Of a DNA stretch of 38,200 nucleotides, positions 25,968-33,759 are shown piece after piece (the first letter of the stretch is position 1; every line of letters starts with the position of its first letter). Both the position numbers and the translations under genes were made by a program. The DNA comes from Streptomyces sp. SID5910. GTDB lineage: Bacteria; Actinomycetota; Actinomycetes; Streptomycetales; Streptomycetaceae. The stretch is taken from positions 1 through 38,200 of the forward strand of contig NZ_WWHX01000587.1 in assembly GCF_009862125.1 (NCBI RefSeq), written 5' to 3'. A model generated the notes under the pieces. It searched no databases. It had not been told where the DNA came from and saw only the letters and a program-made list of their open reading frames with translations.

Positions 25968-26003
25968 TTAGCTATCACAGATTCGGGAGAGTGCGAGGGC
26001 GCC

Positions 26004-27245
26004 TTGAGGGACGCGGCAACACAACAGGACATCGAGAGCCCGCGGTTGAGGCGACTGCTGGAGGACGTACGAACAGGCGACTCCGAGGCCCTGAACCGCT
26101 TCTGGAGGGAGGCCGCAGAGCACGGCACACCACTGATCGAAACGGACCAAAACACCCCGGGTGAAAGTCTCGTGACGATCGTGTGGCGGCAGGACCGTCC
26201 GGTGGCCGGCGTCTACGCCCTGGCCAACCGCGTCACCGACAAGCACCTGGCCCACCGGGGCATGATGCGCCGCCTGGACGGCACCGACCTGTGGCACGTC
26301 AGCCTGCGCCTGCCGCACGGCCTGCGCTGCTCCTACCGCGTCCACCCCTTCGACGCGGACGACCCGCACCTGGACGAGAACGGTCCCCGGGCCGGCTCGT
26401 CGCGCGGTCTGCCCGACGACCGCTCCGACCCGCTCAACCGGCACGCCGGGGGCCCGTTCGGCTCCCTGCTGGAACTCGCCGGCGCCCCGTCACTGACCGA
26501 GTGGCTGACGCCCCCGTCCACGCCCGCCGACGGGGTGACGGACACCTTCGACCTGACCGCGACGGACGGCACCCGCTACCGCCTGCACCGCTTCGTCCCC
26601 CACGTGAGGGACCCCGCCACGGAACTCGACGTACTGATCGTCTGCGACGGCGATCAGTGGTTCGGCCGCTACGGCATCGCCCGCGCCGTCAGCACCGCCA
26701 TGGCCTCCGGCCGCATCCCGCCGCTGGCCGTGATCGGCGTCGAGGCGGGCGTGGACGTCCCGGCGCGGATCCGCCAACTCGGCGCCAACCGCCGCTTCGT
26801 CGACACCCTCGCCGACGAGATCCTGCCCGCGGTGACGGCGGACCTCCCCCACTCCGGCCGCACCGTCCTGTCCGGCCAGAGCCTCGGCGGCCTGACGTCG
26901 CTCGTGGCGGCCCTGTGGCGCCCGGACACCTTCGGCACGGTCCTGGCCCACTCGGCCTCCACATGGTGGCGCCCCGGCATGACGGGCCGCCCCATGACCC
27001 CGACCTCCGACACGGACACCTGGCTGCACGAGCAGGCCACCACCGCCCCGCTCTCCGACGTCACCATCCGCATGGACGTCGGCTCGAACGAGGGCATCAC
27101 GGTCGACCACCTACGGAAACTGCACGCCCTCCTGACATCCCGGGGCTTCGACACGACGCTGGACATCTACGAGGGCGGCCACGACTTCTGCTGCTGGGCG
27201 GCGGCGCTTATGGAGGGGCTGGGGGCACTTACGTGGGGGGAGTGA
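26004..27245 (+). CDS. iroD: Enterobactin/salmochelin esterase (IroD/Fes-like)
   Basis: This cytoplasmic alpha/beta hydrolase cleaves the trilactone of Fe-enterobactin or its glucosylated form, releasing iron. The TTG start at 26004, behind GAGGGC, gives 413 aa. The N-terminal enterochelin-esterase domain (about residues 20-170) has FWREAAEHGTPLIE, VTIVWR and VYALANRVTDK. The catalytic domain has the nucleophile elbow GQSLGG (Ser293) and GGHD (His393), both in the positions expected for Fes/IroD. There is no signal peptide, so it acts inside the cell after import. The divergent iron box and the linked iroB-, iroC- and fep-like genes support the role. A Fes name fits equally well. Confidence 0.88.
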   Translation: MRDAATQQDIESPRLRRLLEDVRTGDSEALNRFWREAAEHGTPLIETDQNTPGESLVTIVWRQDRPVAGVYALANRVTDKHLAHRGMMRRLDGTDLWHVSLRLPHGLRCSYRVHPFDADDPHLDENGPRAGSSRGLPDDRSDPLNRHAGGPFGSLLELAGAPSLTEWLTPPSTPADGVTDTFDLTATDGTRYRLHRFVPHVRDPATELDVLIVCDGDQWFGRYGIARAVSTAMASGRIPPLAVIGVEAGVDVPARIRQLGANRRFVDTLADEILPAVTADLPHSGRTVLSGQSLGGLTSLVAALWRPDTFGTVLAHSASTWWRPGMTGRPMTPTSDTDTWLHEQATTAPLSDVTIRMDVGSNEGITVDHLRKLHALLTSRGFDTTLDIYEGGHDFCCWAAALMEGLGALTWGE

Positions 27246-27502
27246 GGCCGCGATCGCGCCCCCACAGCGACCCGGCGGTCATCGGTTCGCCCGCCTGAGA
27301 GCAAAGAGGCAACAGGCAACCCCGTCGAACATCGATTCCGCAGGCGCGCCACGTGCCAGACTCACTCTCGGACGCGAAGCGAAACGGAGCCGTCACAAAG
27401 GGTTGCCGTCATCCGTTGTCGCGTCGGCCAGTGAACGACGAACGCAAGTTCCCTGGAAGGGCCCACGGCTCTCCCAGTCGCTGTCCAAGGGGGAGATCAG
27501 TA

Positions 27503-28747
27503 ATGAGCACGACTCGGCCTTTCGGCCCGGAGCTTCGCCGATTACGACTGGAAGCGCGGCTGTCCCTGACCGCGCTCTCCGTGGCCCTCAACTACGACAA
27601 GGGACACCTCAGCAAGGTGGAACGCGGAGTGCGCTCGGCGTCTCCCGAACTGGCGCGGCGGTGTGACGCCTTCCTCGGCGCGAACGGCGAATTGCAGGGC
27701 CTCGTACTCAGCGCCGACACCGGCCCGGTTGCCGACGAAACCTCCACCGCGCCGAGCTTCTGGAGCATCGGGCGCCGGGCGGTCCTCGCGTCGGGTACCG
27801 CGTCGCTGATCGACCTCGGCCTGAGGCTCGGCGGTCAGACCTCCTCTGCGGCCGGTCCACTCCTTCCCTCCTTCCGCGCACAGTTCGACCAGTTGCGAAA
27901 GCTCGGCCAGTCGACTGCGCCGAAGGTGCTGCTTCCCCTGTTGGAGACGCAGACCCGCACGGTCGCCGGTCTGGCCGCCGACACCCCGTCCGCCACCCGG
28001 GCCCCCGTGCTGCTGCTCGCCTCCCGGTTCGCGGAGTTCACCGGCTGGATGGCCCAGGAGTCCGGCGACAACGGCGCGGCGCTCGACTGGACCGGGGAGG
28101 CCGCGGCGCTGGCGCGCGCAGGGGGTGATCCGTACCTCGATTCCTACACGAGCGTGCGTCGCGCGCTGGTCACTCTCTACGGCGGTGACGCAGCAGGCAC
28201 CGTCGCTCTGGCCCGCCGAGCCCAGAATGACGGACTCCCACCGCGTATCCGGGGACTCGCGGCCCAGCGGGAGGCACAGGGACACGCGCTCGCCGGCGAC
28301 GAACGCGACTGCCTCCGCAGCCTCGACACGGCACGAGAACTCCTCGACCACGACGAAGTACGCGGCAGCACGGAACCCGTGATCGGCACCACTCACGTGC
28401 ACGATCCGGCGGCGATGACGACCGGCTGGTGCCTGTACGACCTCGGTCGCCCGCAGGCCGCCGCCGAGGTCCTCGACCGGGAGTGCCGCCGCATCCCGTC
28501 CCACGCGCTTCGCACCCGGACCCGGTACGGCTTCCGCAGGTCCTTGGCCCATGCGGCATCGGGAGAGGTCGAGCACGCGTGCGCGATCGCCGGGGAGCTG
28601 CTCGGGGTGATGCCGGCCGTGCCCTCGGCGACGGTGAACAGTGACGTCCGGCGCCTCGCCCGTGAGCTCTCCCGATTCCGGAGCAGCCGGGCCGCACGCG
28701 AGCTGCAACCGGCGCTGGCACGGGTCATCGCACCCGCACACGACTGA
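27503..28747 (+). CDS. XRE-family regulator with TPR-like C-terminus, TTA-containing
   Basis: The ATG at 27503 follows GGGGGAG and gives 414 aa. The N-terminal helix-turn-helix (about residues 8-62) reads LRRLRLEARLSLTALS followed by YDKGHLSKVERGVRSAS, an XRE/Cro-type domain. The remainder (about 130-410) is helical with repeated Ala/Leu/Arg patterns like tetratricopeptide repeats, as in Streptomyces regulators that sense peptides or partner proteins. Codon 14 is TTA (27542-27544), so translation should depend on the bldA tRNA and rise late in development. It lies 278 bases upstream of the TIR operon on the same strand and may regulate it; this is inferred from position. A hydrophobic patch (AVLASGTASLIDLGLRL) follows the DNA-binding domain. 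Confidence 0.82.
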   Translation: MSTTRPFGPELRRLRLEARLSLTALSVALNYDKGHLSKVERGVRSASPELARRCDAFLGANGELQGLVLSADTGPVADETSTAPSFWSIGRRAVLASGTASLIDLGLRLGGQTSSAAGPLLPSFRAQFDQLRKLGQSTAPKVLLPLLETQTRTVAGLAADTPSATRAPVLLLASRFAEFTGWMAQESGDNGAALDWTGEAAALARAGGDPYLDSYTSVRRALVTLYGGDAAGTVALARRAQNDGLPPRIRGLAAQREAQGHALAGDERDCLRSLDTARELLDHDEVRGSTEPVIGTTHVHDPAAMTTGWCLYDLGRPQAAAEVLDRECRRIPSHALRTRTRYGFRRSLAHAASGEVEHACAIAGELLGVMPAVPSATVNSDVRRLARELSRFRSSRAARELQPALARVIAPAHD

Positions 28748-29025
28748 CAACGCACCGCAGCACCCGCACCGCCTCGACGCCCGCCCCGCTCGCGGCCCTG
28801 GCTCTTCCGCAGCTGCCTCTGAACTCCGCCCGACGCGTCACACCACACCGCCGGCCTTGATGGCCGCACGCGGTCACTGACGCGCGGGACGGTGATCCAC
28901 CCGCACGCCCTTCCGTGGACGCGCCATGCCGTCACGCGGTCGGGACTTTCTGGGCCGGGTCCGCCGGGACCACGAGGTCCCGGGGCCGGCACCCGTGCGA
29001 ACCGTCTTCCACGAAGGGAACGCTC

Positions 29026-29820
29026 ATGCCCGATGTCTTCGTCAACTACCGCACAGGCGATGAGGAGTCCGCGGCGACCATGATCGCCCGGGAACTGGCC
29101 CGGCGCTTCGGCCGCGAGCGGATCTTCTTCGCCAGCGACTCCATCAAGCTCGGACACCGCTTCCCCACGGAACTGATCAGGGCTGTGGAGAAGTGCGAGG
29201 CGCTGCTCGCCGTGGTCGGCCCGCGGTGGGCGGAGGTACGGGGGCCCGACGGCAGCCCCGCGCTCCAGGCCGAGCAGGACTGGACGCGTCGCGAGATCCG
29301 CACCGCGCTCGAACAGGGAATCCTCGTGATCCCCGTCCTCGTCGGCAGGGCCACGCGGATCGACCCCACCGTCCTCCCGGAGGACTTGAGGGAACTGGCG
29401 GACTGCCAGTACAGGCGGTTCGACCACCGCAACGCCGAGTCGGACCTGACCGCGCTCGGCGACGCCCTCGCCCGGCTGCTGCCCGAGCTGGGCGACGTGG
29501 ACCAGGACGCCCATGAGGCGCGGGACCGGTCCGAGGCGAAGTCCCGCAAGAAACGGTCCCGGAACGCCGAGCCCACCAGGATGCGGACGCGCGACGTCGA
29601 GCAGCGCGTGCGCGGCGGCATCGGCAACCTCAACGGCGATCTGTCCGGCACCTTCGTCAACGAGCCGCAGGGCCCCGTGCACACGGGCCGTGGCCACCAG
29701 TACAACGCGCCCCATTTCGAGGGCGACAACACCGGGGTGCAGTTCACTGCGGGAGACAACAGCGGTACGGTCCATCAGCGCTTCGAGCGCGAGCGCCGGC
29801 GTACGGACGACGGACGATGA
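29026..29820 (+). CDS. TIR-domain protein with C-terminal GxGHQY motif
   Basis: This 264-aa protein starts at ATG 29026 with AAGGGAA upstream. Residues 1-145 are a TIR domain: VFVNYRTGDEE, IFFASDSIKLGHRFPTELIRAVEKC, LLAVVGPRWAE, and DWTRREIRTAL with Glu90 at the usual position of the catalytic Glu of NAD-cleaving TIRs. A charged linker (about 165-200) leads to a Gly/Asn-rich tail: IGNLNGDLSGTF, then GPVHTGRGHQYN at 216-227, then NTGVQFTAGDNSG. The tail resembles short signalling motifs more than a folded domain. The stop overlaps the next start. It may be the NAD-depleting effector of an abortive-infection system, triggered through the next protein. The TIR call is firm; the rest is inferred. 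Confidence 0.85.
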   Translation: MPDVFVNYRTGDEESAATMIARELARRFGRERIFFASDSIKLGHRFPTELIRAVEKCEALLAVVGPRWAEVRGPDGSPALQAEQDWTRREIRTALEQGILVIPVLVGRATRIDPTVLPEDLRELADCQYRRFDHRNAESDLTALGDALARLLPELGDVDQDAHEARDRSEAKSRKKRSRNAEPTRMRTRDVEQRVRGGIGNLNGDLSGTFVNEPQGPVHTGRGHQYNAPHFEGDNTGVQFTAGDNSGTVHQRFERERRRTDDGR

Positions 29821-31814
29821 CCGAGCAGGACCACGTCACCGTCAACGATCCACGCGCACCGGTGTACAGCGGCGGAGGACACCAGTACGTCTTCTACGGC
29901 CGCCCGGACTGGATGATCCGCAAGGGCGTGGAGTCCCTCCGGATCGTCCGCGAGGACCGGGCGCGTCTCGCCGACCGCTTCGTCCGGCCCACGGGCTACC
30001 GCGACGCCGCCGAGCGCCTGGAGAAACCCGGATCGGTGGTACTGCTGAGCGCCGAGCCCGGCAGCGGTCGCCGCGCCGCGGCGATCATGCTGCTGCACGA
30101 GCTCGGTGAGGACGGAGACGCCGACGGGGAACCGGTCCGCTTCGACGAGCTTCCCGCCACGGACAAGGACCCGGCCAAGGGCGAGCCCCCGTTCTCCCCC
30201 GCCGAGGGGGACCGCTATCTCCTCGACCTCTCCGGCATCTCCGGCGAGGAGTCGTACGCACAGGCCCAGCGTCGGCTGGCCGTGTACCGGTCGCAGGTGC
30301 GGGAGGCGGAGGCCCACATGGTCGTCGTCCTGCCCTCGGGCATGGCGCACGCCCACGCGCCGGACCTCGCACCGGACACGGTGGAGTTGGGCCGCCCTCG
30401 AGGCACAGCCGTGGTCACGCGGTACCTCCGCATGGACCGGATACCGTTCCGCTCCGGGGACCTGAGGAACGCCGATCTTCAGCTCCTGTTCGACCGCTCA
30501 CCCATGCGCGAACTGGCGCGGTTCGCAGGCCTGGTGAGGACCGCTCGCGACAGCCGCCGGTTCGGCACCGACACCGCGGGATGGCTCGACCAGGCCCTGC
30601 ACGCGGTGACCGACCGCGCTGGTGAGGTGCGCGAGCAGATGGCCACGGTGTGCGCCACGCCCGACCGGGCCCTGCTGCTCACCACGGCGGTGTTCGAGGA
30701 GGCTCTCGCCGACACCGTCTACGAGGCGTGGCACGCTCTGATGGGAAAAGTGGGGCACAAGGAAGACGATGAGGCCACCGAACTCGCGCGGACGGCCTTC
30801 GGGGAAAGTCTGAGGGCGCTCGGGATCGAGCGAGGCCCCGACGGCAGGCTCCGCTTCGAACGGCTGGCCTACGCCGATGCGGTGCGCACGTATTTCTGGA
30901 CGAACTTTCCCGGAGTGCGCGACGACCTCAGGGACTGGATCGGCCAGGCCACCAGCCTGCGTGGCCTGACCGCCGACGACCGGACGAACGTCGTGGTCCG
31001 CTTCTGCGAGCGGTCTCTGGCCGTCGCGCGACCCGACCACCTCTTCGATCTCGTGGTGCGCTGGGCCGGCCGCGCGACCGGGACGTCCTGCGACCCGCTG
31101 GCCGTACAAGCCCTTGAACTGGGCCTCAGTCACGAGAGGTTCGGGGGGTGGTTCCGCCAACGGATGTACGACTGTGTGCGGTCCGGGTCCTTGTCGGACG
31201 GTCTCGCCCGCGTACTGATCGCCGCCTGCGTCCAGAGCCTCGCAGCGACGCACCCGGATCAGGCACTGGTGCGGCTCCACCACCTCTCCGTACGCAAGGG
31301 GCGCGTAGGGCTCGAAGCCGGGGGCGCTCTTCTCGGCCTCGCGGGCCGCGACCGTGTTCTCTACCGGCTGCTGATCGACCGCCTGCGGGACCGGATACGC
31401 CGGGAGCAGCGTGAGCCGGAGCCGCATCTACGGCTGCTCACCGAGCTGTTGGCGAGTAGCCGGGCACCGGATCCGCCGCCGTGGCCGGACCTGTTCCTGG
31501 GCTGGGAGGCGGTGTTCTCCCAGCCGCCGACGGAGCACTGGAACCCGCTGGTGAGGGGTTGGCTGAACGCCGCGGCCGACGACAGCACGCGCGAGATGGC
31601 GCTGGGCGTGATGGTCAGAGCGACCCACGGCCGCACGGCAGCTCTGCACCGTCTCTACGCCATCGCCTGCGGTTGGGCGGGACCCGCACGGCAGACATCA
31701 CGGGCGGCCGTCGCCGCCCTCTTCTGGCAGCACATCGACGACGCGCAGTACGCCCGCACGGGAAGCAGCGAGCGCGGGGGCGCCGGACCACGGACCACGG
31801 AAGAGGCACCATGA
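29817..31814 (+). CDS. STAND-like regulatory protein with degenerate P-loop and N-terminal GxGHQY motif
   Basis: This 665-aa protein begins at ATG 29817 inside the TIR stop (ATGA). Residues 14-24, APVYSGGGHQY, repeat the motif found near the C-terminus of the TIR protein. A P-loop-like region follows (about residues 65-90): SVVLLSAEPGSGRRAAAIML has the glycines of a Walker A, but Arg-Arg replaces Lys-Ser/Thr. RYLLDLSG (about 138-145) is a possible Walker B. The rest, about 220-650, is long and helical without clear repeats. The layout (short motif, NTPase-like core, helical sensor) resembles NLR/STAND receptors. Nucleotide binding is doubtful given the lost Lys. No named family is recognised with confidence. 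The stop overlaps the third gene. Confidence 0.7.
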   Translation: MTEQDHVTVNDPRAPVYSGGGHQYVFYGRPDWMIRKGVESLRIVREDRARLADRFVRPTGYRDAAERLEKPGSVVLLSAEPGSGRRAAAIMLLHELGEDGDADGEPVRFDELPATDKDPAKGEPPFSPAEGDRYLLDLSGISGEESYAQAQRRLAVYRSQVREAEAHMVVVLPSGMAHAHAPDLAPDTVELGRPRGTAVVTRYLRMDRIPFRSGDLRNADLQLLFDRSPMRELARFAGLVRTARDSRRFGTDTAGWLDQALHAVTDRAGEVREQMATVCATPDRALLLTTAVFEEALADTVYEAWHALMGKVGHKEDDEATELARTAFGESLRALGIERGPDGRLRFERLAYADAVRTYFWTNFPGVRDDLRDWIGQATSLRGLTADDRTNVVVRFCERSLAVARPDHLFDLVVRWAGRATGTSCDPLAVQALELGLSHERFGGWFRQRMYDCVRSGSLSDGLARVLIAACVQSLAATHPDQALVRLHHLSVRKGRVGLEAGGALLGLAGRDRVLYRLLIDRLRDRIRREQREPEPHLRLLTELLASSRAPDPPPWPDLFLGWEAVFSQPPTEHWNPLVRGWLNAAADDSTREMALGVMVRATHGRTAALHRLYAIACGWAGPARQTSRAAVAALFWQHIDDAQYARTGSSERGGAGPRTTEEAP

Positions 31815-33148
31815 GTCACCGTCTACCCAGCCCGCTGTTCGTCGCTCTGTGCGGCTTCGCGCCGGCTGTGCTCGGGAATCTCCTGTACTGGTCGCCGTGG
31901 CTGTGGGGCTTCATGTCCATGGTCACGATCTCCGGTTCCCTGCTGCTCGTGATGACGGTCCTCGGCAACGGCCGAGTGTCCGCCGGCCCGCACGATCCCG
32001 CGGAGCCCGAGCCGCCCGCCACGCCTCCGGAACCGCCGTACCAGGAGACGCGGGTGATCGACGCGGCACTGCCCAGCGCCACGGACGGCTACGACTTCCT
32101 CTTCTCCGCGACCATCTGGTGGCGGCCGCTCCCCGATCACGCCGCCGACCGGTCCGACAGCGGCTTCCCGGCGCTCGCCGCGTCCTCGATCGTCAGCCGG
32201 GCCGTGCGGGTCGTCCACCAGGAGGAGCCCGACCGGGCGAACTTCGCGCGGTATCTCCTGGAGGGCGAACTGGCCGTCCCGCTGCCGGACCGGAGCGGCC
32301 GGGTGACCGCCCTCGCGGCCGATGTGACGCTGACCCTCGCCCACGCCGACCGCGAGCGCCTGCGCAGGCTCAAGGATCTCCGCAAGGACGAGGAGATCTG
32401 GGAGTACGAGAGGCAGCGCGAGCGCAACATGCGGCACTACCTCGGCGACGACGTACTCAAGAGCGCGGGCAGCGCCGTGGTGTGGTGGCTCGCCCGCCAC
32501 GAGGACGAGATCGAGAAGGCCGTCGCCATGATCGGCCCGCTCGCCCAGATCGCGGCGGCGGCCAACGACGAGGAGGTACCGGAGCTCTTCCGCCACCTGC
32601 TAGTCCCGCCCGTGGGCGCGTACAGCGAGGCGACCGTAGGGGGCTCTTTCTGGGACGGGGGCGGCCAGGGAGGGGAGATGTTCGACCCGGAGAAGGAAGT
32701 AGGGGTCTCGGACCGGTTGCGTCTCATGCTGGCGGCGGCGGGCCTGAAGCCGGACATGGACGAGTACACGGTGCTGGCACACCGCGTGGTGGCGAGCATG
32801 GAGGCCATGGGACTCCATGAGGCCGCCGAGGAGATCAGGCAGAGTTTCCTGACGCCGACCGAGACAGGACCTGAGGATCCGGAGGAGGATGCGCCGGACG
32901 ACGGCGACACCACGGCCCCCTGGTCACCGGGCTCCCGGACAACCGACGACGCGCCGTTCACCGACGCGGGCGCGGACACCTACCCGCCGGGGACGGCGGA
33001 GAACGCCGCAGACGAGCAGAACCGCGGCTGGTGGGCGCCGAGCGAGGAGGACACGCCACGAAGCCGGCACTTCTGGGACGCCCCGAACGACCCGTTCCAG
33101 TCAGACCCACCCCACGCGCGGCACGAGGACGACGAGGGCGAGATCTGA
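31811..33148 (+). CDS. Membrane-anchored protein, third gene of the TIR operon
   Basis: ATG 31811 overlaps the preceding stop (ATGA); the product is 445 aa. Two hydrophobic helices near the N-terminus (LFVALCGFAPAVLGNLL at about residues 9-25 and MVTISGSLLLVMTVLG at about 37-52) form a hairpin. A Pro-rich linker follows, then a soluble domain (about 75-270). It has beta-strands and then a charged coiled coil (LRRLKDLRKDEEIWEYERQ). The strand-plus-coiled-coil pattern is reminiscent of SPFH/band-7 proteins, a weak likeness. The C-terminal 130 residues are acidic and disordered. It could be the membrane platform or a second effector of the system. No function is established. A hairpin terminator follows. 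Confidence 0.72.
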   Translation: MSHRLPSPLFVALCGFAPAVLGNLLYWSPWLWGFMSMVTISGSLLLVMTVLGNGRVSAGPHDPAEPEPPATPPEPPYQETRVIDAALPSATDGYDFLFSATIWWRPLPDHAADRSDSGFPALAASSIVSRAVRVVHQEEPDRANFARYLLEGELAVPLPDRSGRVTALAADVTLTLAHADRERLRRLKDLRKDEEIWEYERQRERNMRHYLGDDVLKSAGSAVVWWLARHEDEIEKAVAMIGPLAQIAAAANDEEVPELFRHLLVPPVGAYSEATVGGSFWDGGGQGGEMFDPEKEVGVSDRLRLMLAAAGLKPDMDEYTVLAHRVVASMEAMGLHEAAEEIRQSFLTPTETGPEDPEEDAPDDGDTTAPWSPGSRTTDDAPFTDAGADTYPPGTAENAADEQNRGWWAPSEEDTPRSRHFWDAPNDPFQSDPPHARHEDDEGEI

Positions 33149-33204
33149 CCCGGTAGCCGGTCCCGCCCCCCGAGCCCCTCCGCCCTGGCATCCCGACATG
33201 AGGA

Positions 33205-33235
33205 AAGGGGCCCGCCCTCGAAGGCCGGGCCCCTT
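33205..33235. terminator. Hairpin terminator after the TIR operon
   Basis: AAGGGGCCCG (33205-33214) pairs with CGGGCCCCTT (33226-33235) around an 11-base loop. It ends the plus-strand TIR operon. It also touches the 3' end of the minus-strand vapC remnant, so it may work in both directions. Confidence 0.8.
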
Positions 33236-33236
33236 G

Positions 33237-33401
33237 TCAGTCGGCGCTGCCTGGCTCTACGACCCACTCCGCCTGCCGCCCGCTCACCGAAGCGATCATG
33301 TCGAAGTCGCCGTCGTAGTGCAGGACAGTGGCCCGATGCCGCTCGGCGGTTGCTGCGATGAGGACGTCGGCCAGCGACAGCGCCCGGGGTCCGCAGCCGT
33401 A
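33237..33401 (-). pseudogene. VapC/PIN toxin remnant (C-terminal fragment)
   Basis: On the minus strand 54 codons end in TGA at 33237-33239. They read RALSLADVLIAATAERH, then ATVLHYDGDFDMIA and a closing EWVVEPGSAD. This is the C-terminal third of a PIN-domain VapC toxin, with the conserved Asp of LADVLIAATA and the DxDFDxIA motif. An in-frame TGA at 33402-33404 and the lack of any N-terminal half mark it as a relic. It faces an intact toxin-antitoxin pair of a different PIN subtype. Confidence 0.78.
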
Positions 33402-33483
33402 TCACCTCGGGCTTTCCGCGTGCCGAGTACAAAACCTCATACCGCCGGGACGTTGTAATAGTTTCTGTACTAGACTTGCGGCC

Positions 33484-33759
33484 ATGAAGTCACCCCGCCC
33501 CGGCGGCACGGAGAACATCTCCGTGTCGATGCCCTCCGAACTCCTCGGTGCTCTGCGCACCCGTACCGGTAAGCGCGGCGTGTCGGCGTACGTGACGGCG
33601 GCGGTCCGGCATCAGCTCGCCATGGACGGCCTCGCCGAGATCGTGGCCGCCTACGAAGCCGAGCATGAGCCGCTGAGCGACGCCGAGGTCCAGGCTGCAC
33701 AGAGCGAACTGTTCGGTGACGCACCGGCGCCCTACGCGTCGAACGACAGCGCCGCATGA
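33484..33759 (+). CDS. RHH-type (CopG-like) antitoxin
   Basis: This 91-aa protein starts at ATG 33484. The N-terminal strand ENISVSMPSELLGALR and helices GVSAYVTAAVRHQLAMDG form a ribbon-helix-helix DNA-binding domain. The acidic C-terminal half (YEAEHEPLSDAEVQAAQSELFGD) is the expected toxin-neutralising segment. Its stop overlaps the toxin start (ATGA). It should bind its own promoter; an imperfect palindrome (TAGT-6-ACTA at about 33460-33475) lies just upstream. There is no clear Shine-Dalgarno sequence, so translation may be leaderless or weak. Confidence 0.85.
   Translation: MKSPRPGGTENISVSMPSELLGALRTRTGKRGVSAYVTAAVRHQLAMDGLAEIVAAYEAEHEPLSDAEVQAAQSELFGDAPAPYASNDSAA

Noticed and set aside
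17753-27245. Complete siderophore biosynthetic cluster
   Set aside because: No dihydroxybenzoate or NRPS genes are in the window; only modification, transport and hydrolysis genes are seen.
32980-33432. Minus-strand 150-aa frame overlapping the vapC remnant
   Set aside because: It uses a different frame from the recognisable PIN-domain sequence and runs antisense into the membrane-protein gene.
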